Assembly (NCBI GenBank): GCA_027450005.1
Contig: DAIDKO010000081.1
Span: 1 to 47,029 of the forward strand
Source of the DNA: Rhodanobacter sp.
GTDB lineage: Bacteria > Pseudomonadota > Gammaproteobacteria > Xanthomonadales > Rhodanobacteraceae
Length of the DNA: 47,029 nucleotides
Direction of reading: 5' to 3'
A program made the translations under genes and the position numbers. Within the stretch, counting starts at the first letter, position 1; every line of letters starts with the position of its first letter. The notes beneath the pieces are model-generated. The model worked only from the letters and a program-made list of their open reading frames with translations. It did not search any database and had not been told where the DNA came from. Of this stretch, positions 22,043-33,850 are shown piece after piece.

Positions 22043-22666
22043 ATGAACGAGGAACGCGTGCTGGCGCTCGCCGGCATCTACCAGGCCTGCGCGCTGGCGC
22101 AGCAGTTGGCTAACCAGGGCCGCTGCGAGGAAACCGCGATGGACGCCGGCATCGCCAGCGTATTCCGCATCGACGCGCCCTCGGTGGTGGGCGTCTACGG
22201 CAACATCGCCAGCGTGCGGCTGGGCCTGCGCACACTGGTGTCGCAGCTGGACGAAAGCAGCGACGACATGGCGGTAACGCGGATGGCGATGACCGTGATG
22301 CGGCTGGAGCGCACCCTGTCCAGGCACCCGCAACTGCTCGACCGCCTGCAACAGGGCATCCGCGCCGCGCAGCGGCAGGCCGAGCATTTCGGCCAGGGTT
22401 CCAGCCAGGTCACCGCGCGGCTGGCGGAGCTCTACGCATCCACGCTGTCCACCCTGCGCCCGCGCGTGATGGTCAACGGCAGCCCGCAATACCTGCAGCA
22501 ACCCGCCATCGTCGAGAAGTTGCGCAGCAACCTGCTCGCGGCGGTGCGCTCGGCGGTGCTGTGGCGCCAGCTCGGCGGCCGCCAGTGGCAACTGCTGCTG
22601 TTCCGCAGGCAATGCAGCATGCTGGCGCGGGGACTGCTCACCGGCTCCACGCTGGGCGGGCGTTAA
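22043..22666 (+). CDS. hflD: High-frequency lysogenization protein HflD homolog
   Basis: HflD is a peripheral membrane-associated protein of uncertain native function, conserved beside mnmA. It was named for its effect on lambda CII in E. coli. The 207-residue product begins MNEERVLALAGIYQACALAQ and shows FRIDAPSVVGVYGNIASVRL, LERTLSRHPQLLD and QPAIVEKLRSNLLAAVRSAV, all typical of the family. GTG 22025, 18 bases upstream in frame, has a GAG-type ribosome binding site and is a serious alternative start. Its TAA stop shares bases with the TAA stop of the opposing LysR gene. Confidence 0.93.
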   Translation: MNEERVLALAGIYQACALAQQLANQGRCEETAMDAGIASVFRIDAPSVVGVYGNIASVRLGLRTLVSQLDESSDDMAVTRMAMTVMRLERTLSRHPQLLDRLQQGIRAAQRQAEHFGQGSSQVTARLAELYASTLSTLRPRVMVNGSPQYLQQPAIVEKLRSNLLAAVRSAVLWRQLGGRQWQLLLFRRQCSMLARGLLTGSTLGGR

Positions 22667-23556
22667 CCCGCGAGCTTCAACCCGGGCAACTGTTTCGCCA
22701 ACGCGCGCAGCAACTTGGCGAAAGCCGCAAGATCGGCGCCCCACGGCGTAGCCTCGCGCCAGTACAGCGCGATCTCGCGACCCTGCGCCTGGCCCTTGAT
22801 CCTGGCCAGCACGATATCCGGCTTGGACGCCAGCCGTTCGTGCGCCAGCGCCGGCACCAGTGCGTGGCCGCCGCGCAGGCTGACCAGGGCGGCCAGGCTT
22901 TCCAGGCTCACGTCCTGCACGTGGCCGTCGCCGTCGGCGTGGCTCTCGGCCATCCGGATCGCGTCGGCCTTTTCCAGTTGCTCCAATGCCACGCTGCGCC
23001 GGCCAGCCAGCGGGTGATCGGCGCGCAGCATTGCCTCCCAGGGCTCGAAGAACAGCGGCCGCATCGCGATGCCGCTGGCCAGCGGCGCGAGCGGCGCCAG
23101 CACGGCATCCAGCTCCGCCTCGTGCAGGCGGCGCAGCAGGCCGCGCGGCTTGCCCTCGGAAATGCCCAGCCGCACGCCCGGAAAATGCTGTGGAAAAGGC
23201 GCGATCAGGTGCGGCAACAGATAGGGGCCCAGCGAGGCGGGCACGCCGAGGCGCAGCTCGCCGCCGAAGGCGACCGCGCCGGCGCGCGCGGTCTGCTGCA
23301 GCAGTTCCGCCGCGGCGATCACGGCGTCGATGCGCTCCAGCAGGCGGTGGCCGCCCGCCGTCGGCACCACCTTGCGCCCGCCGCGTTCGAACAGCGGCGC
23401 GCCCAACGCCTGCTCCACCTTCTGCACCTGGTGCGACAGCCCCGACGGACTGATGTGCATGGCCCGCGCCGCGCTGTTGAAACTGCCGTGGCGGCGTACC
23501 GCCTGCACCATCATCAGGTCGCGCAATGAGACCGCCGAAATGTGGGAGGAGATCAT
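22663..23556 (-). CDS. LysR-type regulator, OxyR-like but without cysteines
   Basis: The 297-residue protein has an N-terminal winged HTH (about 5-65, with GSFNSAARAMHISPSGLSHQ and PLFERGGRKVVPT) and a periplasmic-binding-like effector domain. The effector domain resembles OxyR: LGPYLLPHLIAPFPQHFPGV, EAELDAVLAPL and the SLESLAALVSLRGGHALVPA stretch. The OxyR redox cysteines (C199 and C208 in E. coli) have no counterpart; that region reads AESHADGDGHVQ, and the whole protein contains no cysteine. It is thus not a thiol peroxide sensor of the OxyR type. ATG 23556 has an AGG before it; ATG 23580 is possible. It lies just downstream of acnB behind a hairpin, so it is probably transcribed separately. 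Confidence 0.88.
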   Translation of the reverse strand: MISSHISAVSLRDLMMVQAVRRHGSFNSAARAMHISPSGLSHQVQKVEQALGAPLFERGGRKVVPTAGGHRLLERIDAVIAAAELLQQTARAGAVAFGGELRLGVPASLGPYLLPHLIAPFPQHFPGVRLGISEGKPRGLLRRLHEAELDAVLAPLAPLASGIAMRPLFFEPWEAMLRADHPLAGRRSVALEQLEKADAIRMAESHADGDGHVQDVSLESLAALVSLRGGHALVPALAHERLASKPDIVLARIKGQAQGREIALYWREATPWGADLAAFAKLLRALAKQLPGLKLAG

Positions 23557-23597
23557 CCGAGCGCCTGTGATTGTCGCCATGCGCGAAGCATAAACGA

Positions 23598-23624
23598 CGA
23601 AGCCCGGCGCGCGGCCGGGCTTCG
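23598..23624 (-). terminator. Hairpin terminator downstream of acnB
   Basis: CGAAGCCCGGC (23598-23608) pairs with GCCGGGCTTCG (23614-23624) around a 5-base loop. On the minus strand it follows the acnB stop by 40 bases and is trailed by TCGTTTA, a weak U tract. It separates acnB from the LysR gene. Confidence 0.7.
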
Positions 23625-23664
23625 TTTCCTGCAAGCCTTCCCTTCGGACGGGACAAGCCCCGGC

Positions 23665-26256
23665 TTACGCCGCGACGGTGTCCGCAACTTCCTTGTAGTC
23701 CTGGATCTGGTCGAAGTTCATATAGCGGTAGATCTTCTCGCCGTTGGTGTTGATCACGCCGATGTCCGCCATGTACTCGTCCTTGGTCGGGATGCGGCCG
23801 AGGCGCGAGCAGATCGCGGCGAGTTCCGCCGAGCCCAGGTACACGTTGGAGTTCTTGCCCAGGCGGTTGGGGAAGTTGCGGGTGGAGGTGGAGAACACCG
23901 TGGCGCCCTCCTTCACCTGCGCCTGGTTGCCCATGCACAACGAGCAGCCCGGCATCTCCATGCGCGCGCCGGCGGTGCCGAAGGTGCCGTAGACGCCCTC
24001 GTTGGTCAGCTCGCTGGCGTCCATCTTGGTCGGCGGTGCCACCCACAGGCGGGTCGGGATGTCGCGCTTGCCTTCCAGCAGCTTGGCCGCGGCGCGGAAG
24101 TGGCCGATGTTGGTCATGCACGAACCGATGAACACCTCGTCGATGGCAGCTCCGGCAACGTCGCTGAGCGTCTTCACGTCGTCCGGGTCGTTCGGGCAGG
24201 CCACGATGGGCTCGTGCACGTCGGCCAGGTCGATCTCGATCACGGCGGCGTATTCGGCGTCGGCATCGCGTTCCAGCAGCTGCGGGTTGGCCAGCCACGC
24301 CTCCATCGCCTTGATGCGGCGCTGCAGGCTGCGGGCGTCCTTGTAGCCCTGGGCGATCATCACCTTGAGCAGGGTGATGTTGCTGTTCATGTATTCGATG
24401 ATCGGCGCCTTGTCGAGGTGTACCGTGCAGCCGGCGGCGGAGCGCTCGGCGGACGCGTCGGACAGCTCGAACGCCTGTTCCACCTTGAGGTTCGGCAGGC
24501 CTTCGATTTCCAGGATGCGGCCCGAGAAGATGTTCTTCTTGCCTTGCTTGGCCACGGTCAGCAGGCCCTGCTTGATCGCATACAGCGGGATCGCGTTGAC
24601 CAGGTCGCGCAGGGTGACGCCCGGCTGCAGCTTGCCCTTGAAGCGCACCAGCACCGACTCGGGCATGTCCAGCGGCATCACGCCGGTGGCGGCCGCGAAG
24701 GCCACCAGGCCGGAGCCGGCCGGGAACGAGATGCCGATCGGGAACCGCGTGTGGCTGTCGCCGCCGGTGCCGACGGTGTCGGGCAGCAGCATGCGGTTGA
24801 GCCAGGAATGGATCACGCCGTCGCCCGGGCGCAGCGAGATGCCGCCGCGGGTGCTAATGAATTCCGGCAGCGTGTGGTGGGTCTTCACGTCCACCGGCTT
24901 CGGGTAGGCGGCGGTGTGGCAGAACGACTGCATCACCAGGTCGGCCGAGAAGCCCAGGCACGCCAGGTCCTTCAGCTCGTCGCGGGTCATCGGACCGGTG
25001 GTGTCCTGCGAACCCACCGAAGTCATCTTCGGCTCGCAATAGGTGCCCGGGCGCACGCCCTGGCCTTTCGGCAGACCGACCGCGCGGCCGACCATCTTCT
25101 GCGCCAGCGTGTAGCCCTTGCCGGTATCGGCCGGCTGCTGCGGCAGCCGGAACAGGGTGGAGACCGGCAGGCCCAGCGCCTCGCGCGCCTTGGCGGTGAG
25201 GCCGCGGCCGATGATCAACGGGATGCGGCCGCCGGCGCGCACTTCGTCGAACAGCACGTCGGACTTGACCTGGAACTCGGCGATCACTTCGCCGTTCTTC
25301 AGCGCCTTGCCTTCGAACGGACGCAGCTCGACGACGTCGCCCATCTCCATCTTCGAGACGTCCAGCTCAATCGGCAGCGCGCCAGCGTCTTCCATCGTGT
25401 TGTAGAAGATCGGGGCGATCTTGCTTCCCAGGCACACCCCGCCGAAGCGCTTGTTCGGGATGAAGGGGATGTCCTCGCCGGTCCACCACAGAACCGAGTT
25501 GGTCGCCGACTTGCGGCTGGAGCCGGTGCCGACCACGTCGCCCACGTAGGCGACCAGGTGGCCCTGCTTGGCCAGATCCTGGATCAGTTGGATCGGGCCG
25601 CGCTTGCCGTCCTCCTCCGGCTGGAACGGTGCGCCGTCGCGCTTGTTCTTCAGCATGGCCAGCGCGTGCAGCGGGATGTCCGGGCGCGTGGTGGCATCTG
25701 GCGCCGGCGACAGGTCGTCGGTGTTGGTCTCGCCCGGCACCTTGAACACGGTGATGGTCAGGCTCTGCGGCACTTCGGGCTTGCTGGTGAACCATTCGGC
25801 GTCGGCCCAGCTCTGCAGCACGGCCTTGGCATTGGCATTGCCCTTGTCCGCCTTCTCCTTCACGTCGTGGAAGGCGTCGAACATCAGCAGGGTGTGCTTG
25901 AGCGCGTTGGCGGCGACGGTGCCGACCTGCGCATCGTCGAGCAGCTCGATCAGCGGGTGGATGTTGTAGCCGCCGAGCATGGTGCCCAGCAGTTCGGTGG
26001 CCTTTTCGCGGGAGATCAGAATGCAACGTTCGGTGCCGAACGCCACCGCCGCGAGGTAAGAGGCCTTGACCTTGGCCGCGTCGTCCACGCCGGCCGGCAC
26101 GCGGTTCGCGATCAGGTCCAACAGGAACGCTTCCTCGCCGGCCGGCGGGCTCTTCAGCAGCTCCACCAGCTCGGCGGTCTGCGCGGCCGACAGCGGCAGC
26201 GGCGGGATGCCCAGCGCGGCGCGCTCGGCAGCATGTTGGCGATAGGCGGTAAGCAT
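23665..26256 (-). CDS. acnB: Aconitate hydratase B (bifunctional aconitase / 2-methylisocitrate dehydratase)
   Basis: AcnB is the main vegetative aconitase of the TCA cycle in many gammaproteobacteria and is sensitive to oxidants through its [4Fe-4S] cluster. The 863-residue product begins [20 protein letters not shown], with the AcnB-specific HEAT-like N-terminal domain. The swivel domain comes next, unlike in AcnA. Cluster cysteines lie in [14 protein letters not shown] and in GCSLCMGNQ near the C-terminus. The frame is open upstream to 26442, but ATG 26256 gives the family N-terminus and length. It is divergent from acnA. Confidence 0.98.
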   Translation of the reverse strand: MLTAYRQHAAERAALGIPPLPLSAAQTAELVELLKSPPAGEEAFLLDLIANRVPAGVDDAAKVKASYLAAVAFGTERCILISREKATELLGTMLGGYNIHPLIELLDDAQVGTVAANALKHTLLMFDAFHDVKEKADKGNANAKAVLQSWADAEWFTSKPEVPQSLTITVFKVPGETNTDDLSPAPDATTRPDIPLHALAMLKNKRDGAPFQPEEDGKRGPIQLIQDLAKQGHLVAYVGDVVGTGSSRKSATNSVLWWTGEDIPFIPNKRFGGVCLGSKIAPIFYNTMEDAGALPIELDVSKMEMGDVVELRPFEGKALKNGEVIAEFQVKSDVLFDEVRAGGRIPLIIGRGLTAKAREALGLPVSTLFRLPQQPADTGKGYTLAQKMVGRAVGLPKGQGVRPGTYCEPKMTSVGSQDTTGPMTRDELKDLACLGFSADLVMQSFCHTAAYPKPVDVKTHHTLPEFISTRGGISLRPGDGVIHSWLNRMLLPDTVGTGGDSHTRFPIGISFPAGSGLVAFAAATGVMPLDMPESVLVRFKGKLQPGVTLRDLVNAIPLYAIKQGLLTVAKQGKKNIFSGRILEIEGLPNLKVEQAFELSDASAERSAAGCTVHLDKAPIIEYMNSNITLLKVMIAQGYKDARSLQRRIKAMEAWLANPQLLERDADAEYAAVIEIDLADVHEPIVACPNDPDDVKTLSDVAGAAIDEVFIGSCMTNIGHFRAAAKLLEGKRDIPTRLWVAPPTKMDASELTNEGVYGTFGTAGARMEMPGCSLCMGNQAQVKEGATVFSTSTRNFPNRLGKNSNVYLGSAELAAICSRLGRIPTKDEYMADIGVINTNGEKIYRYMNFDQIQDYKEVADTVAA

Positions 26257-26392
26257 GTGGCTCGTCCTGTGGCGGGGATAGGCTGTTCCCCTGCGCACAG
26301 AGGAACGTAACGGGGCGTGGATCGCCGGTACCGGCGCGATCGAGCGCTTCTTTAAGCCCGCAATTTTGCCAGCCGTGCGACATGCCCAGCAA

Positions 26393-26442
26393 CGGAAACG
26401 TGTTTCCGGCTGCGTTCGATATCGTGCAAGGCGGCCTTGCAC
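26393..26442. promoter_or_regulatory. Two inverted repeats in the acnB-acnA divergent region
   Basis: CGGAAAC and GTTTCCG (26393-26399 and 26402-26408) face each other across 2 bases. GTGCAAGGC and GCCTTGCAC (26424-26432 and 26434-26442) form a perfect 19-base palindrome with one central base. Both lie 70-120 bases before the acnA start. They could be operators or a leader hairpin. No regulator is assigned. Confidence 0.4.
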
Positions 26443-26513
26443 TGCCGCTCACGTTCGAAGGCGTAGGATTCCCGCCGTTCCCGTCGCCAGATTCGATCCA
26501 CAGGAGTCAAGCC

Positions 26514-29261
<2,748 letters not shown>

Positions 29262-29278
29262 CCGCCATCGCCAGGAGG

Positions 29279-29308
29279 ACCGCCACGGCTTGCCCCCGGG
29301 GCGGTTTT
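29279..29308 (+). terminator. Candidate terminator after acnA
   Basis: ACCGCC (29279-29284) can pair with GGCGGT (29300-29305), followed by TTT. The loop of 15 bases is long, although an alternative pairing of CCACGG with CCGTGG also exists. This is a modest candidate in the 157-base acnA-fadD gap. Confidence 0.4.
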
Positions 29309-29418
29309 CCGTGGATTGCAGCGCCTTGCCGCATACGCCTGCGCATGCTCCAATGCCGGAAGGGGGCGTCGCCGCCACCACCGTTCAGGCGACCACGATT
29401 CAGGAGTCGAACAAGCAC

Positions 29419-31101
29419 ATGAGCAACGAGCGTCCGTGGCTGGATCACTATCCGCAAGGCGTGCCCGCCGAGATCGACCTCAACGCCTACGCCTCGGTCG
29501 CCGCCGTGCTGGAAGAGTCCTTCCAGCGCTTCCGTGATCGCCCCGCGTTCGCCAACTTCGGCAGGCAGCTCAGCTACGGCCAGATCGACCAGCTCAGCCG
29601 CCAGTTCGCGGGCTACCTCACCGGGGTGCTCAAGCTCGGCAAGGGCGACCGCGTCGCGATCATGATGCCCAACGTGCTGCAGTACCCCATCGCCCTGTTC
29701 GGCGCCTTGCGCGCAGGCCTTGTGGTGGTCAACACCAATCCGATGTACACCGCGCGCGAGCTGAAGCACCAGTTGGAGGATTCCGGCGCGAAAGCCATCG
29801 TCGTGCTGGACAACTTCGCCGCCACCCTGCAGCTGGTGGTGGGCGACACCGAGGTGCGACACATCGTCACCACCGGCATTGGCGACCTGCTCGGCTTCGC
29901 CAAGGGCGCACTGGTCAACTTCGTGCTCAAGCACGTCAAGAAGATGGTGCCGGCCTACCAGCTGCCGCAGGCCGTGCGCTTCAGGGACGCACTCGCGCAG
30001 GGCTCCGCGCACGAGCTGCCGGCGATATCGCTGAACCACGACGATATCGCCTTCCTGCAATACACCGGCGGCACCACCGGGGTGGCCAAGGGCGCCATGC
30101 TCAGCCACGGCAACATGGTCGCCAACATGCTGCAGGCCGGCGCGTGGATCGGCACGAACATGCGCGAGGGCAGCGAGGTCATCATCACCGCCCTGCCGCT
30201 TTACCATATCTTCTCGCTCACCGCGAACGGCCTGACCTTCATGCGCCTGGGCGGCCTGAACTGGCTCATCACCAACCCGCGCGACATGCCCGGCTTCGTC
30301 AAGGAACTGAAGGTTTCGGGCTTCACCGCGCTGACCGGCGTCAACACGCTGTTCAACGGCCTGCTCAACACGCCCGGCTTCGCCGAGCTGGACTTTTCGC
30401 GCCTCCACCTGACGCTGGGGGGCGGCATGGCCGTGCAGCGTGCGGTGGCCGAGCGCTGGAAGAAGGTCACCGGCTGCCCGCTGGTCGAGGCCTACGGCCT
30501 CACCGAGACCTCGCCGGCGGCCTGCATCAACCCGCTCGACCTCCGTGACTACAATGGCTCCATCGGCCTGCCGGTGCCGTCTACCGACGTCGAGATCTGG
30601 TCGGAGGACAATCAGCGGCTGCCGGTCGGCGAAGTCGGCGAACTGATGGTGAAAGGCCCGCAGGTGATGAAGGGCTACTGGAACCGCCCCGACGAGACCG
30701 CCAAGGTGCTCGGCGCCGACGGCTGGCTGCATACCGGCGACATCGCGAAGATGGACGCCAACGGCTACTTCTACATCGTCGACCGCAAGAAGGACATGAT
30801 CCTGGTGTCCGGCTTCAACGTGTACCCGAACGAGGTGGAGGACACGGTGATGCAGCACCTGGGCGTGTCGGAAGTGGCTGCGGTGGGCATGCCGGACGAG
30901 CATTCCGGCGAGGTGGTGAAGCTGTTCGTGGTGCGCAAGGACCCGAGCCTCACCGAAGAGGCACTGAAGCAGTTCTGCCGCGACAACCTCACCGGCTACA
31001 AGCGCCCCAAATACATCGAGTTCCGCGACGCCCTGCCCAAGAGCAACGTGGGCAAGATCCTTCGCCGCGAGCTGCGCGACGAGAACAAAGCGCCCTACTG
31101 A
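29419..31101 (+). CDS. fadD: Long-chain fatty acid--CoA ligase
   Basis: FadD activates fatty acids to acyl-CoA through an acyl-AMP intermediate at the inner membrane, for beta-oxidation or lipid synthesis. The 560-residue product matches the E. coli length of 561. It has the AMP-binding P-loop [32 protein letters not shown], and [20 protein letters not shown]. The fatty acyl-CoA synthetase signature region [20 protein letters not shown] and the C-terminal lysine in [15 protein letters not shown] are also present. The start [16 protein letters not shown] is supported by homology; CAGGAG lies 13 bases upstream, somewhat far. Other acyl-activating enzymes are possible but less likely. Confidence 0.93.
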   Translation: MSNERPWLDHYPQGVPAEIDLNAYASVAAVLEESFQRFRDRPAFANFGRQLSYGQIDQLSRQFAGYLTGVLKLGKGDRVAIMMPNVLQYPIALFGALRAGLVVVNTNPMYTARELKHQLEDSGAKAIVVLDNFAATLQLVVGDTEVRHIVTTGIGDLLGFAKGALVNFVLKHVKKMVPAYQLPQAVRFRDALAQGSAHELPAISLNHDDIAFLQYTGGTTGVAKGAMLSHGNMVANMLQAGAWIGTNMREGSEVIITALPLYHIFSLTANGLTFMRLGGLNWLITNPRDMPGFVKELKVSGFTALTGVNTLFNGLLNTPGFAELDFSRLHLTLGGGMAVQRAVAERWKKVTGCPLVEAYGLTETSPAACINPLDLRDYNGSIGLPVPSTDVEIWSEDNQRLPVGEVGELMVKGPQVMKGYWNRPDETAKVLGADGWLHTGDIAKMDANGYFYIVDRKKDMILVSGFNVYPNEVEDTVMQHLGVSEVAAVGMPDEHSGEVVKLFVVRKDPSLTEEALKQFCRDNLTGYKRPKYIEFRDALPKSNVGKILRRELRDENKAPY

Positions 31102-31110
31102 AGCGGCAAA

Positions 31111-31130
31111 GGCCCCTCATTGGAGGGGTC
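31111..31130 (+). terminator. Short hairpin after fadD
   Basis: GGCCCCTC (31111-31118) pairs with GAGGGGTC (31123-31130), one pair being G-U, around a 4-base loop. The stem lies 10 bases after the fadD stop. No real T run follows, so termination strength is uncertain. Confidence 0.5.
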
Positions 31131-31172
31131 TTGCGATCCGCCAGTGTCTGCGACAGCGCGCCTTGCGCGCGA

Positions 31173-31538
31173 TCAGTCCTTCCAGGACTCCAGGATGTCG
31201 GCGTACCCGCCTAGCAGGTTCCACAACGGCACCTGCTTGTCCTCCGGGATGCACACATAGGAAAAGCCGATGTGGTGGTCGGCTACGCGGGCCACCTGAG
31301 CCTCCAGGTGGATGTGCAGGTCGCTGCCGAAAATCATGTCCAGCAACCAGCTCTGCCCCACCTCGCCCTCCCAGCCGAGCGGCCGTCGCAGCAGCGCGCC
31401 GGTGGCGGAGATGTCCACCAGTTCGGTCGGGTGCGACTCGACGCCCCGACTCATCAGTACGGTCGTCTCGATCTGCATGCGCGCCGGGCGCAAATGTTGG
31501 TTCTCGCCGCCGCGCATTTCGTTGACGTCCTTCACCAT
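31173..31538 (-). CDS. PilZ-domain protein (possible cyclic-di-GMP receptor)
   Basis: The 121-residue cytoplasmic protein starts MVKDVNEMRGGENQHLRPAR after a strong GAGGAG ribosome binding site. It consists of a single PilZ-like domain: an arginine pair in LRPARMQIETTV (RxxxR-like) and the DISATGALLRRPLG stretch matching the DxSxxG motif. The strand SDLHIHLEAQVARVADHHIG and FSYVCIP follow. If both motifs are functional it would bind cyclic-di-GMP and act on motility, adhesion or envelope processes. The first motif is imperfectly spaced, so binding is uncertain. The frame is open far upstream with no supporting features. It converges with fadD. Confidence 0.8.
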   Translation of the reverse strand: MVKDVNEMRGGENQHLRPARMQIETTVLMSRGVESHPTELVDISATGALLRRPLGWEGEVGQSWLLDMIFGSDLHIHLEAQVARVADHHIGFSYVCIPEDKQVPLWNLLGGYADILESWKD

Positions 31539-32073
31539 GAGAGCTCCTCGATTGTCGCACTCCGTCGCCATGGCGACGCCCCGCAGATCGCACAGCATTG
31601 TGTGTCCGCAACCACACTCATGCAAGCTACGTGCCATCGACGGAAACAGCCACGCCATGCGGTTTGCGCCGTATTCCGGTCGCACCGGCTGACACATGCG
31701 GTCGTGTCGGACACTCAATGTCACACTGCGACTTGCCCCACCTGCCTGTCGTAGCGAACCGGCCGCAAAGTGTTCCACAAGCAGGGGCTCGCGGCATAGC
31801 TGCCGCCGCCTGGTATCCGCTGGACTTGTTGCCTGGCAATCGCTACCCTGTAAGACACACGTGGCGCCATGGGCAGATGCTGACCGGCCATCCCGGCAGC
31901 GATGGCACCCACCCGATGCCCCAGGCAGATCGTCCGACTTGTCGGCGACGTTCCATCCGTCGCCACTTCGCCGTGCCTTCGCCCGACGCGAACGGCGTCT
32001 CGGCGAGGCAATCGTTCCGCCCTGATGTTCCAGACGCATTGCTGGCCGCCGTGCGGCCCAACGACAGGCATTG
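31539..32073. other. 535-base gap between PilZ gene and scpA with no recognised gene
   Basis: Open frames here have no family character and look like chance frames in GC-rich DNA. A perfect 16-base palindrome (CGTCGCCATGGCGACG, 31563-31578) lies 25 bases before the PilZ start, and GTGTCGGACAC (31704-31714) is another palindrome. TGGACT at 31821-31826 and TACCCT at 31844-31849, 17 bases apart, form a weak promoter candidate for scpA; it would imply a leader of over 200 bases. A palindrome of this size is expected about once by chance in this length of DNA. Confidence 0.5.
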
Positions 32074-33042
32074 ATGAGCACCGAGCCAGTCGGGCCGCAG
32101 GGCCCGGACGCATCGCAGGACAACTTGCGGGACAACCAGGCGGCGCATCCCCAGCAGCAGGAAATGCCGCTGGCTATCGTGCGCGGCGAACCGGTGCTGC
32201 AGATGCCGCAGGACCTGTACATTCCGCCGGACGCGCTGGAGGTTTTCCTCGAGGCGTTCGAGGGGCCGCTGGACCTGCTGCTGTACCTGATCCGGCGACA
32301 GAACCTGGACATCCTGGACATTCCGATTGCCGAGATCACCCGGCAGTACATGGAATACATCGACATGATGCGGGAGACGATGCGGCTGGAGCTGGCCGCG
32401 GAGTACCTGCTGATGGCCGCGATCCTTGGCGAGATCAAGTCGCGTCTGCTGCTTCCGCGACCGCCTGCCGAGGAAGGCGCCGAGGAGGATCCTCGCGCGG
32501 AGCTGGTGCGCCGCCTGCAGGAGTACGAACGCTTCAAGAAGGCTGCCGAGGACATCGACACCCTGCCTCGCATGGAGCGCGACACCGCGCCGGCCCAGGC
32601 CGACACGGGCGAGCGCAACGTGATCAGGCTGCCGCCGCCGCTGGATCTCAAGGAAATGCTGCTGGCGCTGAAGGACGTGATGCACCGTGCCGAGCTGTTC
32701 GGCCATCACGCGATCAAGCGCGAGGCGCTCAGCGTCCGCCAGCGCATGGGCGAGCTGCTGGGCAAGCTGGAAGGTCAGGCCTTCCAGCGCTTCGAGACCC
32801 TGTTCGACGTGGCCGAAGGCCGCCTCGGCGTGGTGGTGACCTTCCTGGCCATGCTGGAACTGGCCAAGGAAATGCTCATCGAAATCGTGCAGGAAGCTCC
32901 GCTGGCGCCGATCTACCTGAAGGCGCGCGCGGGGGTCGAGGGCGTCCTCGCCGACGCCATGGAGCTGGACGACGCCAACGACCAGGAAGCCGGGGAATCG
33001 GCTTTCGAGACGCCGGACACCGCCGGCAGCGGCACGCACTGA
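32074..33042 (+). CDS. scpA: Segregation and condensation protein A
   Basis: ScpA is the kleisin subunit that bridges Smc (or an SMC-like partner) and ScpB in the bacterial condensin complex. The 322-residue protein has an unusual polar N-terminal extension of about 50 residues. The kleisin N-terminal core is FLEAFEGPLDLLLYLIRRQN, followed by LDIPIAEITRQYMEYID. ELAAEYLLMAAILGEIKSRL continues the core, and the C-terminal winged helix includes FLAMLELAKEMLIEIVQE. TTG 32071 directly before ATG 32074 is an alternative start. scpB begins 16 bases after its stop. No smc gene is in the window. Confidence 0.96.
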   Translation: MSTEPVGPQGPDASQDNLRDNQAAHPQQQEMPLAIVRGEPVLQMPQDLYIPPDALEVFLEAFEGPLDLLLYLIRRQNLDILDIPIAEITRQYMEYIDMMRETMRLELAAEYLLMAAILGEIKSRLLLPRPPAEEGAEEDPRAELVRRLQEYERFKKAAEDIDTLPRMERDTAPAQADTGERNVIRLPPPLDLKEMLLALKDVMHRAELFGHHAIKREALSVRQRMGELLGKLEGQAFQRFETLFDVAEGRLGVVVTFLAMLELAKEMLIEIVQEAPLAPIYLKARAGVEGVLADAMELDDANDQEAGESAFETPDTAGSGTH

Positions 33043-33058
33043 ATCGGCACCGGGAACC

Positions 33059-33838
33059 ATGCAGATCGAGCAACTCAAACCCATCGTCGAAGCGGCCCTG
33101 CTCGCCGCCAGCCAGCCGATGACCGTCGCCCAGCTCGGCGACCTGTTCGGCGATGCCGACGAGGTCGGCCACGAGCAGATCGCCCGCGCGCTGGAATCGC
33201 TGGCCGCCGAGTGCGAGGGCCGCGGCGTGGAGCTGAAGGAGGTCGCCTCCGGCTTCCGCTACCAGGTGCGCCAGGAAGTGCACCCGTGGATCTCGCGGAT
33301 GTGGACGGAAAAGCCCAGCCGCTACTCGCGCGCCCTGTTGGAGACGCTGGCGTTGATCGCCTACCGCCAGCCGATCACCCGCCCGGAGATCGAGCAGATC
33401 CGCGGCGTGGTGGTGTCCAGCAACATCATCAAGACCCTGGAAGAGCGCGAATGGATCCGCGTGGTGGGCCACCGCGACGTGCCCGGCCGGCCGGCGCTGT
33501 TCGGCACCACCCGCGCCTTCCTCGACTACTTCAACCTGAAATCGCTGGACCAACTGCCGCCGCTGTCCGAGATCCGCGACATGGAAGACCCGCAGATGGG
33601 CTTCGAGCAGACCCCGCTGCCGGCACGCGTCATCAAGGACCTGCCGATCGACCCGGATGAGGCGGAAGACGCGCAAGCGGTCGAACACGAACACTCCGAA
33701 GCGCACGAGGCAGCCGCCGGATCCGCCGCGGAAGCAAGCCAAGACAGCGCCGAATCCGGCGAAACCGAATCCGCCACTGCCGACGAGGCAGCGGCCCCCG
33801 CGGACGTCGAAGACGACGAAACCGCACAGAACTCCTGA
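33059..33838 (+). CDS. scpB: Segregation and condensation protein B
   Basis: ScpB forms a dimer that binds ScpA in the condensin complex. The 259-residue product has two winged-helix domains: PIVEAALLAASQPMTVAQLG at the start, and the second including LETLALIAYRQPITRPEIEQ and IRGVVVSSNIIKTLEEREWI. It then has GRPALFGTTRAFLDYFNL. From about residue 195 the protein ends in an acidic, Ala/Glu-rich tail of about 65 residues that looks disordered and exceeds the usual core. It sits between scpA and rluB with short spacers, as in many proteobacteria. Confidence 0.96.
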   Translation: MQIEQLKPIVEAALLAASQPMTVAQLGDLFGDADEVGHEQIARALESLAAECEGRGVELKEVASGFRYQVRQEVHPWISRMWTEKPSRYSRALLETLALIAYRQPITRPEIEQIRGVVVSSNIIKTLEEREWIRVVGHRDVPGRPALFGTTRAFLDYFNLKSLDQLPPLSEIRDMEDPQMGFEQTPLPARVIKDLPIDPDEAEDAQAVEHEHSEAHEAAAGSAAEASQDSAESGETESATADEAAAPADVEDDETAQNS

Positions 33839-33850
33839 GGAGCAACGCGC

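Noticed and set aside
23542..26310. Plus-strand open frame of 922 codons antisense to acnB
   Set aside because: AcnB is unambiguous on the other strand. The antisense frame arises from codon bias and shows no protein features.
31598..32074. A 158-codon plus-strand open frame upstream of scpA
   Set aside because: Composition is irregular, rich in Arg, Pro and His, without motifs, and nothing supports translation.
31173..32651. A 492-residue version of the PilZ protein
   Set aside because: The extension is antisense to scpA and featureless. The strong GAGGAG before ATG 31538 gives a sensible single-domain protein.
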